DNA of 64,000 nt from Gammaproteobacteria bacterium (GCA_017577615.1 PKRE01000003.1:186001-250000), one strand, 5' to 3'. Positions 8,747-19,343 are shown, counted from the first letter of the stretch. Notes: generated by a model from the sequence alone, not told the origin. Numbers and translations: made by a program.

Positions 8747-9327
8747 GCAAGCAGGCCCTCGTATGTCCGCACCATCGCTCTGAGGCGTACCCAATCGAAC
8801 GCTGGCCCGGGATCGGTCTTTCTGCCTGGCGCGACGTCGCTGTGCCCGACGACCCGGTTGGGGCGAAGCGCGGCGTACGTTCGGCACAAGGCCACGATGA
8901 GATCGGCGAGCTTGCGGTATTGAACGGGCTCGTAGGGTTGGTCGTCGGTGCCTTCGAGCTCGATTCCGATGGAATAATCATTGCAGCGCTCCCGCCCGCA
9001 CCAGCTCGATACCCCGGCATGCCAGGCACGTAAATGAAAGGGCACGTACTGCACGAGCTCGCCGTCGCGACGAATCAGCGCGTGAGCAGAGACTCGCAGC
9101 GAAGCGATCGCTGCGAAGTAAGGATGCGCATCGGCCGGCAGCGAATTTGTGAACAAACGGTCGATCCAAGGGCCGCCATACTGTCCAGGCGGCAAGCTGA
9201 TCCCGTGCACGATGATGAGCTCGGGCTCGATGCCGGGAGGGCGTTCATCCGCATTGGGAGAGTGCACGTAGCGTGCGCCCTGCACCAAACCTGTGCTCAC
9301 GTCGATTCGAAGCGGCGTAGCGTGCAT
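8743..9327 (-). CDS. ampD: 1,6-anhydro-N-acetylmuramyl-L-alanine amidase
   Basis: 194 residues, cytoplasmic, no signal peptide. Zinc ligands expected for AmpD are present: His41 in IIVHGISLPPG, His162 and Asp172 in VGHSDVAPGRKTDPGPAF. NSLPADAHPYF and RAWHAGVSSW are also typical. It removes the stem peptide from 1,6-anhydro-muropeptides during wall recycling; in bacteria with an inducible AmpC system its loss derepresses beta-lactamase, but no ampR/ampC is in this window. First gene of a three-gene overlapping operon. Confidence 0.95.
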   Translation of the reverse strand: MHATPLRIDVSTGLVQGARYVHSPNADERPPGIEPELIIVHGISLPPGQYGGPWIDRLFTNSLPADAHPYFAAIASLRVSAHALIRRDGELVQYVPFHLRAWHAGVSSWCGRERCNDYSIGIELEGTDDQPYEPVQYRKLADLIVALCRTYAALRPNRVVGHSDVAPGRKTDPGPAFDWVRLRAMVRTYEGLLA

Positions 9328-9415
9328 CGTGCGATCATGCCAGAGTGACGAGCTGCAGGTGAGACGTCAGAATGAGGAACGCAGCTTCGTCGGCTTGCTC
9401 AGTGTCACCAATCAG

Positions 9416-10150
9416 ATGCGTGTCAACCGAATCTACTGTCCGGGTCCGCTCAGCGAAAACATCGAAACCAACCTACCACCCGCCGGTGCCTATCACGTCG
9501 CCCGTGTCTTGCGCATGCGCGCCGGCGCTCCCCTCGTCGTGTTCGACGGCAATGGCGCAGAGTACCGCGCAGAGATCGTGCACGTCAGCGCCGATACGGT
9601 CAGAGTCAAGCTCATGGAGCGTACCGCCGGGCTGGCGGAGTCGCCCCTCAAAATCACGCTCGTGCAAGGCATCTCGCGCGGCGAGCGCATGGATTGGACG
9701 CTGCAGAAAGCGACGGAGCTCGGCGCTGCTGCGATCGCCCCGGTGCTGACGGCCCGCAGCGTCGTGCGACTCGACGACAAGCAAGCGGCGCGCAAGCAGG
9801 AGCATTGGCGAGGAATCGTGATCGCCGCATGCGAGCAATGCGGACGAACGCACGTTCCGACCGTCAGTGCGCCCACGACACTGAAGAGTTATCTCGCGAC
9901 CACGCGCAAGGAAGGTCTGCGCCTGGTGCTGAGCCCATCGGCACCCGCCTCCCTCGCAGGGCTTGCGAGCGTTTCATCCAAGGTCGAGCTTCTCATCGGA
10001 CCGGAAGGAGGACTCGACGACGACGAGCTCGCAGCGGCACGCGCTGCCGGCTTCACGCCAGTCCGACTCGGGCCACGCGTGCTCCGCACCGAAACTGCCG
10101 GCGTCGTGGCTCTTTCGGTGCTACAAGCATTGTGGGGGGACTTGCAATGA
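9416..10150 (+). CDS. rsmE: 16S rRNA m3U1498 methyltransferase
   Basis: 244 residues from the ATG at 9416 (MRVNRIYCPGPL); an in-frame extension to 9293 overlaps ampD's start region and lacks similarity. The N-terminal PUA-like part contains HVARVLRMRAGAPLVVFDG. The C-terminal SPOUT knot is clear: LLIGPEGGLDDDELAAA and LGPRVLRTETAGVVALS bind S-adenosylmethionine. ERMDWTLQKATELGA is a further family signature. It methylates U1498 of 16S rRNA in the assembled small subunit. Divergent from ampD and convergent with the CheW-like gene 12 nt downstream. Confidence 0.95.
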   Translation: MRVNRIYCPGPLSENIETNLPPAGAYHVARVLRMRAGAPLVVFDGNGAEYRAEIVHVSADTVRVKLMERTAGLAESPLKITLVQGISRGERMDWTLQKATELGAAAIAPVLTARSVVRLDDKQAARKQEHWRGIVIAACEQCGRTHVPTVSAPTTLKSYLATTRKEGLRLVLSPSAPASLAGLASVSSKVELLIGPEGGLDDDELAAARAAGFTPVRLGPRVLRTETAGVVALSVLQALWGDLQ

Positions 10151-10162
10151 GGCCGGCTGCGG

Positions 10163-10636
10163 TCAAGCAGCCCTGGTCTCCTCGCTGATCATCTGCTCCA
10201 GACAATCGAAGTCAGGGATCAACGGCGATTCGTTGAGCATGCGCACCTGGCATAGCACGGGACCGCGATCGGGGAAGCTGCGGCTCGGATCGGCCTTCAC
10301 GACATCTGCGTTCACACGCACGAGCTGCGGAAAGCCTTGCGTGATCATGCCGAAGTACCCGCCGGTAATGTGGCTGCCGAGCGCGACGAAGATCACGATG
10401 CGCGTACGCGTTCCGGGAACAGGCAGCGGCTGTCCGCATATGGCTTCGAACGAGATCACCGGCACCGGCCGACCACTCCAATGAATCGTTCCCAAGTACC
10501 ATGGTGGCGTCCCTTCCATCTTTTCCGGCTTCTGCCACGTGATCACCTCGGCCACGCAGGCGCGAGGCACGATCAACCGCTCGTGCGTCAACGGAATCAG
10601 CAGGCTGTAAAGCTCGTGGGCGGGCATGTCGCTCAT
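10163..10636 (-). CDS. CheW-domain protein of the Pil-Chp cluster (ChpC-like)
   Basis: 157 residues forming a single CheW domain: VPRACVAEVITWQ, PPWYLGTIHWSGRPVPVISFE and a terminal LIPDFD strand. CheW proteins link receptors to the histidine kinase. It lies 58 nt downstream of chpA and is the last gene of the minus-strand Pil-Chp cluster, the position ChpC has in Pseudomonas aeruginosa after chpB. The identification as ChpC rests on position as much as sequence. It is distinct from the second CheW protein, PilI, at the other end. Confidence 0.78.
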   Translation of the reverse strand: MSDMPAHELYSLLIPLTHERLIVPRACVAEVITWQKPEKMEGTPPWYLGTIHWSGRPVPVISFEAICGQPLPVPGTRTRIVIFVALGSHITGGYFGMITQGFPQLVRVNADVVKADPSRSFPDRGPVLCQVRMLNESPLIPDFDCLEQMISEETRAA

Positions 10637-10694
10637 GGCTGGGCTCGAGGTTCGGGGTCAGCGATTCGGGTTAGAACAAGAAACGCGATCCCCT

Positions 10695-13600
10695 TCATAC
10701 CGCCTTCCTCCTTCTCGCCTCGATCAGCGGCTCGATAGCGTCGAGGAGCTGATGCTCTTGATACGGCTTGCCGAGATAATCGTTCACGCCGATCTCGATC
10801 GCGCGGGCGCGATGCTTCTCGCCGACGCGCGAGGTGATCATCACGATGGGTATGTCGGCTAGACGTGGGTCCGCGCGCACGTGGCTGGCAAGCTCGTAAC
10901 CGTCCATGCGCGGCATCTCGATGTCGAGCAGAATGATGTCGGGCACGTGCTCTTGCAGGATCGACAGCGCATCGACGCCGTCCTTTGCCGTCATGACGCG
11001 CATGCCGTTGCGCTCGAGCAGGCGTTGCGTCACTCGGCGGACGGTGATCGAATCGTCCACGACGAGCGCGAAGACGCGCTTGTCCTCCTTCGCAATCTGA
11101 CCGGCAAGCGGGGACTTACGCCACTCCGAGCGCACCAGCGTCAGCATGTCGAGGATGATCACGATCCGGCCATCACCGAGAATCGTCGCCCCGGCGATGC
11201 CGCGAATCGCGGCAATCTGCGGCCCGACCGACTTCACAACCATCTCGCGGCTGCCGACGAGTTCGTCGGTCACGAGCGCGGTCGAGTGCTCGCCGGCGCG
11301 AATCAGCAGCACGGGCACCGCGACATCGTTCTCCGGCAGTACCGAAGGCCCCCCGCCAACGAACGCGCCGAGATGCTGGAAGCGATACACCTGCCCGCCA
11401 TACGTGAACGTCGGCGTTTCCTCTGCCAAATGTTTTTCGACTTCCGAGCGCGGCACGCGCGCGACACCCTCCACCGTCGGCAGCGGCAATGCGTAGAGCT
11501 CATCGCCCGTGCGCACGATCAGCGCCTGGGTGATCGCTAGCGTGAACGGCAAACGAATCGTGAACTTCGTGCCCTGCCCCGCCTGCGTCTCGATGAAGAG
11601 CGTGCCGCCGAGCTTCTTGATCTCGGTGACGACGACATCCATCCCGACGCCGCGACCGGCATGGTGCGTGACCGAACTGGCCGTGCTGAAACCCGGCTCC
11701 AGGATAAGCTGGATCGCCTCGTCATCGCTCAGCACGCGATCCGGCGGCAACAAGCCACGGGCAATCGCCCGCTCGCGTATCGCTTTAACGTCGATGCCCC
11801 GCCCATCGTCCTCCAGCACGATGACCATTTCCGATCCTTCGCGATGCAAGGACACCTTGATCGTGCCGGTCTCGGGCTTCCCGGCTGCACGGCGTTCCTG
11901 TGGCGTCTCGATGCCATGCACGACCGAGTTGCGCAGCATGTGCTCGAAGGGCGGCAGCATACGTTCCAGCACTTGCCGGTCGAGCTCTCCCGAGGCACCC
12001 GTCACGACCAGCTCGGCGCGCTTGCCCGTCTCGTTCGCGACTTGCCGCACGAGACGCGTTAGACGCTGCACGTGCCGCTGAAAGGGCACCATGCGTGTGC
12101 GCATCAAGCCGTTCTGCAGCTCGGTGACGACGCGGCCCTGCTGCAACAGCAAGTTCTGCGCTTCGCGCGTCAAGTTCTCGAGCAGGCCTTCGATGCTGGC
12201 CACGTCGCTCACCGATTCGGCAAATGCACGTGTGAGCTGCTGAATGGTGGAATAGCGATCGAGCTCCAGCGGATCGAAATCGGCGCGATCCGGATGCTCC
12301 TCGTGATGACGATGGAGAATCTGTGCTTCGGTCTCGAGCTCGAGCTTGCGCAACTGCTCTTTCAAGCGCGTGACCGTGCGCCCGAGCTCGGCGAGGTTGA
12401 ACTCGATCGAGCTGATCTGCTGCTCGAGGCGTGAGCGGAAGATGCTCACTTCGCCTGCATTGTTGAGCAATGTATCGAGCAGTTCCGCATCGACACGGGC
12501 GAACTCCTGGCGCTCCTGGACTTGCGGCTCGCGTCCGGGCGGCAATACGGGAGGAGCGGCTTGGGCGCTGTCCTCGAGGGCCGGATCCGGCGGCAGCTCA
12601 GGCGTGCGCGCCGCGATCTCGAGCATCGCTTCCGGGCTCGCTGCCTGCTGCGGACCGACGTCGATTCGTTCACCGCCGCTTGGCGCCGCAGCCTCCAGCT
12701 CCTCAGGGTCGAACTCGACATCGACTGTGGTGTCCGCTGCGGCCGGTCCGGTCGAAGTCGACGTGACGTTCGGCTGTGCGCTCAAGACAGGCCCGCTGCC
12801 ACGCTCATCCGCGGGGGGCGTTGCAGAAGCGGATGCGGCGCCCGGATCCGGCGATGAAGACACACCAGCAGGCAGCGATGTGTCGTTAACGGGTTGCCCC
12901 GCAAGCGCGCGGATACGATTGATCAAGGCGCGTGCGCTGCGGCAACGTCCGCCCTGACTGATCGTATCGCGCATCCGATTGAGCTCGTCCAAGCTCGCCT
13001 GCAATGCATCGAACACCGGCTGCTCGGCGGGCACGTGCCCATCCTCGATGAGCTGCATGATGGACTCGAGCTCGTGGCTGAGATCGCCCATCGCGCGAAT
13101 GCCTGCCATGCGGGCACCACCTTTGAGCGTATGCAGCGCGCGCTTAAGCTCGAACGCGAAGGCCGCGTTGCCGCGATCGCGAATCCAGCTCGCGAAGGCA
13201 CGGTCTGCGGTTTCCAGCAGCTCCGTCGCCTCCTCGGTGAAAATTGCCGCGACCTCTGGGTCGAAGTCCTCATCGACGCCCTCTTCCTCGTCGATCGCGG
13301 GTGCTGTCGGCGGCGCGCTCTGTGCAACGGAGCTGCCCGAGGCAAGCGGTGCGGCGCTCGTCGCTACACTTCCCGTGTCACGTGCGTCCGCTTGCGTCGG
13401 GAAACCCGGGTCAGGCACGGCCCCTTGCGGCTGTCTTTCGCCATGGGGTGGCTCCTTGAGCGCGTCTCGGTGCTCGACCGTCTCTTGGATCTCTGGTACC
13501 TCGTGGACCTCGAGCGTTGCGACGGGTTGATCGCCATCGAGCCGAGAATCGAGCGCCGCATCGTCGGGCACTTTGAGCTCGGGCACTTCGATCGTGGCAG

Positions 13601-16600
13601 AGTCGTGCTGGGCGCGTTCTGTCCCGTCCGTAAGCTCTGCCGGCGGCACGCTCAGCTCCGCTCGACGCAAGGTATCCGACGAGCTCGGCTCGACCACAGC
13701 GTCCTCGGCGAGCTGCGCCGCATCGAGCTCGAGCACCGCATCGGCGCTCTCGTCGTCGAGCGTGATCACCGGCACGCGCGTCGTCTCGGTTTCCTCGTCA
13801 ACAGCAGTCTCTTCTGCCTCCGACGACTCCGCTGGCGTCTCGAGCACGATCTCCTCGGGCGCGGCGATATCGTCCAAACGAGCGAGCGTGTTGCTCGTCA
13901 GCTCAACGTTCTCGAGTGCCTCGCCGGAGAGCTCGATGTCTTCGGTGACCTCTGCGCTCGAAAACGTCGGTGCTTCCTGAGCCACAGGCGCGGACTCGCC
14001 CTCTGCCGCCTGATCGGTCTTGTCAGGCGGAAGGTGCTCGAAGCTCCAGTTCAGCATGTCGAGCGCATCGGGATCGGTGGGCTCGAGCTCGATGACCTCC
14101 TCGCTGACTTCCGTCGTAAATGTCTTCGTGTCGAACACGTCCGTGGCGGCAAGCTCGTCCTGCAGCGAGGAAGGTTGCAGTCGCTCGACTTCGCGCGTCG
14201 CCTCGGCCCCGAGCGCGCGCATGGCATCCTCGCTCACGGTCGGATTGACGGCAGTCGCGTCACTCAGCTCGGCACGACGTGCGATCTCGTTATCGACCGC
14301 CTGCCCGAGCTCGTGCAGACGCTCTACGATGCGGGCGTGATCGACGAAAAAGCCTGTGTCCTCGCCAATGTGATCGACGACCTGCTGAATCGCCGTCGCG
14401 GCATCCTTCAGCGCGGCAAGGCCGTCCTCCGACAACCCGATGGCGTTGTCGTACAGCTTACGCACGTATTGGTTGAGCGGCTCAGCGATCTTGCTGCCCT
14501 GTCGCACGCCTGCGGTCTTCGCCGCTCCGCTCAACGTATGACAGGAGCGATGTAGCGCATCGGTGACGGGGAACGGCGGCGATGACAGCTCGCACGACGC
14601 GATGAACTCACGAATGATGGCCAGATGCTCCGCCGTCTCCTTGGAGTAGATCTCGTACAGCGCGGGATCCATCGGCGGCGCGCGCGTCTCCTTCTGCGTC
14701 GCCGGAGGCTCAGGCGCTGGAGCCGGTTGAGGAGCAGCAGCTGCGGATGCCGGTGGTCGCGCAGCTGAATCAGATGCCTCGGATGCCGCCGTTGGCGAGA
14801 CACCCGCCATCTCATGAGCAGTCGCCATGATGCGGGCGACATCGATGCTCGGCGCACGACCCGTCTCGAGCTGCTCGACGAGCTCGGGCACGGCCGCGAC
14901 CGCATCGCGCAACATGCTCATCATGTCCGGCGTGCGGTCGAGCGTCTTGTTGATGACGCGATTGAGCAGGTTCTCGATCGACCAGGCGAACTCGCCGATC
15001 AGTTGTGCGCCGACCATGCGGCCGCTGCCTTTCAAGGTGTGAAAGGAACGGCGCACGTTGACGAGCGCATCATGATCCTGTGGGTTCTCGTCCCACAGTG
15101 GGAAGAGCCGATTGAGGTTTGCGATCTCTTCCTTGGCTTCTTCGATGAACAGCTCGAGAAGCTCGGGATCGAGCTCCCGATCCGCCGGCTGCACGACGGG
15201 TGGGGGTGTGCTGGGCTGTGTGGCAGGCGCAGGCTCGGACGTCGTCTGGCTCTGACTCGCAGGGGCTCCGAGTACGACTGTGCGCTCGTGCTCCGTCGGC
15301 GCGGCAATGGTCTGAGACAGTGGCTCGATGACCAGCGTGCGCGCATGGTCGGCAAGCGCATCGTAGCCTTCGACGCGCGGCACGGGCTGCACGTTGGCGA
15401 GGTAGCGCAGACACGCCTCTGCATTGTCGAGCATGTACCAGGGATCGGCGCGACCCGCCTGCAGCGTCTCCATGTAGTACTCGACCGCGACGATCGCGTC
15501 GGCAAGTCGATCGACCGCATCCTGCGGCAGCGTCATGCCGTCGCTTCTCACGAACTGATCGAGCGCGCGACCGATACCTTCCATCACTTCGACCGCGCGC
15601 GTCTTGCCGAGCATCAGCAAGCCGGCCGTGATGCCGCGCACCAGCTGCGGGATCTGATCGACCGTATGCGCCTCGCGCGGCTTTTCGACTGATAGCGCGA
15701 TCGCCTCCTTGATGCGCGCCATGTTCACGATGCACTCGCGCAGCACCGCTTCGGTGACCTGGCGGAACTCGATGTCTTCCGGGGTCAGCTTCGCCGGCTC
15801 GCCGTTCTCGGTCGGCATCGGCACGATCATGCCGACGAGCTGCTCGTCCAGACTGTCTTCCACCTTGATCAAGGTTGCCGCGATGCGCAGCAAGGTACCC
15901 TCATTGGCAGCCACACGCTCGGTGACGATCTTCTGCAGGTCGGTCGCTTCCGCCTGAACCTTGTCGCGCAGCTCACCCAAGCCGAGCACGCCGAGGGTGT
16001 CACCGATCTTCTTCAAGAGCTCGAGCTGTGGCGCCAGCTCCTCGACCTGCGTGCCGCCTTGACGCACGAAGATGTCGAGCGCGTCCTTCACCCGGGCCAG
16101 ATCTTCCTTTATTGCGGCAGCAACGGTCTTCATGAGCTTGACGGACGGCGCCGACAAGCTTTCGCGCGCTTGCTCGATCTGATCGTCGAGCGGCAGTAGC
16201 TCATCTAGGCGGAACGAGGCCCGTACCGCCACGACGCGCGCACCGGATGTCTTCGCGCGCGCGACGTAATACAGAAGATTGTTGAGCAGCTCGAGCGGCG
16301 GTTGCTCCGCATAACGTGTCTCGCCGTTCTCGTAGAGGCGCTTGAGCTCGCGATCGGCTTGCCCGAGGAGGCGTTTGACCGACGCCGTCCCTTCGAGACC
16401 ACCTTCGCGCAGCGCCTCGAGCACGGCGCCCACGACCCACCAGAGCTGGAACACCGGTTGAGTGGTAGCGACTTGCTCGAGCTTCTCCGCAACTCGCGCG
16501 AGCACTTCGAGGTTCTGCTCGATGCGCTCACCCTTGATCCACCCGAGCAGACCCAGCTGAAAGCGCGGCCGCAGCTTGCGCGCCCACTGCGCCACGGTCA

Positions 16601-17084
16601 GTACCGGTTCGCCATGTGCGGCCGGCACCGGTCGCGCTTGCTGGTCCGAGCTCAAATTGAGGAGCAGCAACGTGCCTTCGGACAACAGTGCATGACCGCG
16701 CACCGCACGCAGATCGTTCAAGAGCGGCAACAATACGAGCGCCATGTCGCGCCCGCCGTTCAAGACGCGCTCGAGGTAAGTGGGCAGCTGCACCATCGAG
16801 CGCATCAGCGCATCGAGGCCTTCGGCGAGGTGACGCTTCTCCGCAAAGTTGTCTATCAAATAGCGCGTCACCTGCGCCATCTCTTCGGCGAGCAACGCCG
16901 CGCCATAGACCTCTGCGACTCGCAACGCGCCATGCACTGCATGCAAGTGCTCATAGCACTTGCGGAGCAATGTCGCGTTGTCCTGCTGCTCGCCGAAGAG
17001 CTCGAGCGCCGCACGCGCATCGTTCAGCTCGTTCGTGAGCTCCCGCGCAACGATGTGCAGAGTCTGGGATGAAACCTCGGCCAT
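10695..17084 (-). CDS. chpA: Pil-Chp hybrid histidine kinase/response regulator
   Basis: 2129 residues. Residues 1-600 are a helical region with degenerate Hpt-like repeats lacking clear phospho-histidines. Three good Hpt domains follow: His682 (SFHTLKGSGRM), His849 (SCHTLSGAAKTAG) and His1318 (ALHTLKGGARMAG), separated by acidic and Pro/Ala-rich linkers (about 950-1275). The kinase core has an N-box HMLRNSVVHGIE (about 1715-1726), EDDGRGID and GRGVGMD; a CheW-like domain spans about 1850-1990. The C-terminal receiver has acid pair Asp2010-Asp2011, phosphoacceptor Asp2054 and Lys2106. P. aeruginosa ChpA is somewhat longer with more Hpt-type modules. It should phosphorylate PilG and PilH to control type IV pilus extension, retraction and surface sensing. 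The start is supported by MAEVSSQTLHIVARELT. Confidence 0.95.
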   Translation of the reverse strand: MAEVSSQTLHIVARELTNELNDARAALELFGEQQDNATLLRKCYEHLHAVHGALRVAEVYGAALLAEEMAQVTRYLIDNFAEKRHLAEGLDALMRSMVQLPTYLERVLNGGRDMALVLLPLLNDLRAVRGHALLSEGTLLLLNLSSDQQARPVPAAHGEPVLTVAQWARKLRPRFQLGLLGWIKGERIEQNLEVLARVAEKLEQVATTQPVFQLWWVVGAVLEALREGGLEGTASVKRLLGQADRELKRLYENGETRYAEQPPLELLNNLLYYVARAKTSGARVVAVRASFRLDELLPLDDQIEQARESLSAPSVKLMKTVAAAIKEDLARVKDALDIFVRQGGTQVEELAPQLELLKKIGDTLGVLGLGELRDKVQAEATDLQKIVTERVAANEGTLLRIAATLIKVEDSLDEQLVGMIVPMPTENGEPAKLTPEDIEFRQVTEAVLRECIVNMARIKEAIALSVEKPREAHTVDQIPQLVRGITAGLLMLGKTRAVEVMEGIGRALDQFVRSDGMTLPQDAVDRLADAIVAVEYYMETLQAGRADPWYMLDNAEACLRYLANVQPVPRVEGYDALADHARTLVIEPLSQTIAAPTEHERTVVLGAPASQSQTTSEPAPATQPSTPPPVVQPADRELDPELLELFIEEAKEEIANLNRLFPLWDENPQDHDALVNVRRSFHTLKGSGRMVGAQLIGEFAWSIENLLNRVINKTLDRTPDMMSMLRDAVAAVPELVEQLETGRAPSIDVARIMATAHEMAGVSPTAASEASDSAARPPASAAAAPQPAPAPEPPATQKETRAPPMDPALYEIYSKETAEHLAIIREFIASCELSSPPFPVTDALHRSCHTLSGAAKTAGVRQGSKIAEPLNQYVRKLYDNAIGLSEDGLAALKDAATAIQQVVDHIGEDTGFFVDHARIVERLHELGQAVDNEIARRAELSDATAVNPTVSEDAMRALGAEATREVERLQPSSLQDELAATDVFDTKTFTTEVSEEVIELEPTDPDALDMLNWSFEHLPPDKTDQAAEGESAPVAQEAPTFSSAEVTEDIELSGEALENVELTSNTLARLDDIAAPEEIVLETPAESSEAEETAVDEETETTRVPVITLDDESADAVLELDAAQLAEDAVVEPSSSDTLRRAELSVPPAELTDGTERAQHDSATIEVPELKVPDDAALDSRLDGDQPVATLEVHEVPEIQETVEHRDALKEPPHGERQPQGAVPDPGFPTQADARDTGSVATSAAPLASGSSVAQSAPPTAPAIDEEEGVDEDFDPEVAAIFTEEATELLETADRAFASWIRDRGNAAFAFELKRALHTLKGGARMAGIRAMGDLSHELESIMQLIEDGHVPAEQPVFDALQASLDELNRMRDTISQGGRCRSARALINRIRALAGQPVNDTSLPAGVSSSPDPGAASASATPPADERGSGPVLSAQPNVTSTSTGPAAADTTVDVEFDPEELEAAAPSGGERIDVGPQQAASPEAMLEIAARTPELPPDPALEDSAQAAPPVLPPGREPQVQERQEFARVDAELLDTLLNNAGEVSIFRSRLEQQISSIEFNLAELGRTVTRLKEQLRKLELETEAQILHRHHEEHPDRADFDPLELDRYSTIQQLTRAFAESVSDVASIEGLLENLTREAQNLLLQQGRVVTELQNGLMRTRMVPFQRHVQRLTRLVRQVANETGKRAELVVTGASGELDRQVLERMLPPFEHMLRNSVVHGIETPQERRAAGKPETGTIKVSLHREGSEMVIVLEDDGRGIDVKAIRERAIARGLLPPDRVLSDDEAIQLILEPGFSTASSVTHHAGRGVGMDVVVTEIKKLGGTLFIETQAGQGTKFTIRLPFTLAITQALIVRTGDELYALPLPTVEGVARVPRSEVEKHLAEETPTFTYGGQVYRFQHLGAFVGGGPSVLPENDVAVPVLLIRAGEHSTALVTDELVGSREMVVKSVGPQIAAIRGIAGATILGDGRIVIILDMLTLVRSEWRKSPLAGQIAKEDKRVFALVVDDSITVRRVTQRLLERNGMRVMTAKDGVDALSILQEHVPDIILLDIEMPRMDGYELASHVRADPRLADIPIVMITSRVGEKHRARAIEIGVNDYLGKPYQEHQLLDAIEPLIEARRRKAV

Positions 17085-17264
17085 GAGTCAAGAAGCCTCG
17101 ATGACGGCCCGTGTCCTAGGGAATGAAGCGTGGCCAACGACGAGCCTCTCGCTCACCGTGCCTTCTGCAAACGAACGCAGAGATGATCGAGTCCAGCCCG
17201 TAAGCTCCGTGCGGGCGCCGCTCTCACGGCCTGCTTCTCGTCTCGACATCGCCGCGCTCTCAGC

Positions 17265-19343
17265 TCAGCTGACCAAACCACCAACCTTATTCGAGGCCGT
17301 GTCCTCCTCGGCGACGCCAGCGGACACAGCGCGCTTTTCGACGGGATCGGTCAGTAATAATGCAGTTCCACCCGAGCTCGCGTCCGGCAGGCGGAAGCCT
17401 GCCACGGACTTGCGCAGCTGCGCTGACAGCTCTGCCAGCTTGGCCACCGATTGCGAGGTGGCCGCGGAGTTCTCTGCGGTCTGTGTGCTGATCTCGCGCA
17501 GCACCTGCATGTTGCGTGCAATGCTTTGCGCCGCTGTTGCTTGCTGTCGTGCGCTCGCCGAGATGTTCTGCACCAGGCTGGCAATCTGGTTCGAGACTTG
17601 CTCGATCTCTTCGAGGGCCGCACCGGCGTTCTCGGCCAGCAACGCTCCTCCCACCACGTCCGTGGTGCTGCGCTCCATCGATACGACCGCTTCGTTCGTG
17701 TCCGCTTGAATCGTGCGCACGAGCACCTCGATCTGCTTGGTCGCGTTCGCGGCACGCTCTGCCAGGCGCTGCACCTCATCGGCGACAACCGCAAAGCCGC
17801 GCCCCGACTCGCCAGCCATGGACGCTTGAATAGACGCGTTGAGCGCGAGGATGTTGGTCTGCTCCGCGATGTCGTTGATCAACTCGACAATGTTGCCGAT
17901 CTCCTGGGAGCTCTCGCCGAGACGCTTGATGCGCTTGGAAGTCTCTTGAATGGTCTCGCGGATGGCATTCATGCCGTCGATCGTGCGACGCACGGCTTCG
18001 CTGCCCTTGTGTGCGACATCGACGGAATGGCGCGCCACGTCGGCTGCGCGCTCTGCGTTGCCGGAGACCTCCTCGGTCGAAGCAGCCATGGCCGCGATCG
18101 ATTCGGAGGCGAGCACAATTTGTTTTGATTGCGCGACGGACGCCTTGGCAAGATGCCCGGCCGATGCCTGCGTCTGCTTGGCCGCGGCATCGAGCGTGAT
18201 GGCCGAGTTGCTGATCGTGGCAACGAGCTCGCGCAATGCTTCGATCGCATAGTTGATCGAGTCGGCGATCGCGCCGGTGATGTCCTCGGTCACCGTGGCC
18301 TGCACGGTCAAGTCGCCGTCGGCCAGACTCGAGAGCTCATCGAGCAGCCGCAGGATCGCCTCCTGGTTGCGTTCGTTCTTGCGCGCCTGTTCCTCGATGG
18401 CCTTGCGAATGTTGCCGGTCTTGGCGTGCACGACGATCAGCAACACCAACGACAGCAAGGCGCCTACGAGCAGCACCAGCGCCCACACCCCGCCGCCGAG
18501 CGCGCCGATGGGACCGCTGCCTGGCCCGCCGACGCGGGCGATGAACTTGCCGTAGACCTGCTCCGCGTTGGTGGCTAGCGCGCCGCTCGCCTCGCGCGCT
18601 GTGCCCACTCGATCGGCCGAGCTGATCGCCGTGCGCACGCGCTCGCTGAGCTGGGCGTAGAGCGCGTTTGTGACCTTGAGTTGCGCCTCTGCTTCGCCGG
18701 CCGGTACCTTCGGCAAGCCGAGCCCGGCATCTTGACCCGCCAGCCCGCCGAGGACTTGTCCCAAATAGTCGTTCCCATCCGCGAGGCGTCGCGCGATCCT
18801 GCTCGGATCGCCCAGTCCGGACGCCAGCGCTTCCATGTCTTGTTGGATACGCAGGCCAGTCAGCTCGAAGCGCTCGAGATGACGAGCCATACCTTCGACG
18901 GTGGTGCCGCCCAGCGCGCTCGCGACATTCCCGAGCCCTTGCAGCAACTGTGGGACCATCGTGCGTACTTCTGCCGCGGCTTTCTGCACGGCTTCGATCG
19001 ACTCGCGCGCACTCAGCACCGATTGGCTGTTTTTCAGTAGCTCTTCTGTGCCGGCGAATGAACGGACATCCGCGCCCAGGGACTCGGCAAGGGCAGCGAA
19101 TCGTGTGCGCGACTGAGCCAGCGCGTCGAACGCAGCGACGTCGCCACCGAGCGCACGCAGTGCTTGACTCGGCATCTTCTGCGACAAAGCAAGCAGCTCA
19201 TTGAGCTCGCGCGGATCGGTGTCCTTCGAGCCGGCAGCCTGCTGAGCGTACAGCAGCAGACCCGCGGCACCCGTCACGCAGATCAACGCAACGATCATGA
19301 GCACCGGCAAGAACCGGACGCCGTATGTCTTAGTCTCGGCCAT
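17265..19343 (-). CDS. pilJ: Type IV pilus methyl-accepting chemotaxis receptor
   Basis: 692 residues from the ATG at 19343. TM1 is at about residues 10-33 and TM2 at about 296-320 (WALVLLVGALLSLVLLIVV), enclosing a periplasmic domain of roughly 260 residues. A HAMP-like helix leads into a methyl-accepting signalling coil whose hairpin tip reads GESGRGFAVVADEVQRLAERA. Alanine/glutamate-rich coiled coil fills the rest. PilJ senses pilin state or attachment and controls ChpA. In P. aeruginosa the methyltransferase gene pilK lies next to pilJ; here only 180 nt without a plausible gene separate pilJ from chpA. Confidence 0.93.
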   Translation of the reverse strand: MAETKTYGVRFLPVLMIVALICVTGAAGLLLYAQQAAGSKDTDPRELNELLALSQKMPSQALRALGGDVAAFDALAQSRTRFAALAESLGADVRSFAGTEELLKNSQSVLSARESIEAVQKAAAEVRTMVPQLLQGLGNVASALGGTTVEGMARHLERFELTGLRIQQDMEALASGLGDPSRIARRLADGNDYLGQVLGGLAGQDAGLGLPKVPAGEAEAQLKVTNALYAQLSERVRTAISSADRVGTAREASGALATNAEQVYGKFIARVGGPGSGPIGALGGGVWALVLLVGALLSLVLLIVVHAKTGNIRKAIEEQARKNERNQEAILRLLDELSSLADGDLTVQATVTEDITGAIADSINYAIEALRELVATISNSAITLDAAAKQTQASAGHLAKASVAQSKQIVLASESIAAMAASTEEVSGNAERAADVARHSVDVAHKGSEAVRRTIDGMNAIRETIQETSKRIKRLGESSQEIGNIVELINDIAEQTNILALNASIQASMAGESGRGFAVVADEVQRLAERAANATKQIEVLVRTIQADTNEAVVSMERSTTDVVGGALLAENAGAALEEIEQVSNQIASLVQNISASARQQATAAQSIARNMQVLREISTQTAENSAATSQSVAKLAELSAQLRKSVAGFRLPDASSGGTALLLTDPVEKRAVSAGVAEEDTASNKVGGLVS

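Noticed and set aside
12894..14555. Long plus-strand open frame (553 codons) and others opposite chpA
   Set aside because: They are complementary to chpA codons; composition is Arg/His/Leu-rich with no similarity, as expected from antisense of high-GC third positions.
17085..17264. Possible pilK fragment between pilJ and chpA
   Set aside because: No frame on the minus strand shows CheR-like motifs; too short.
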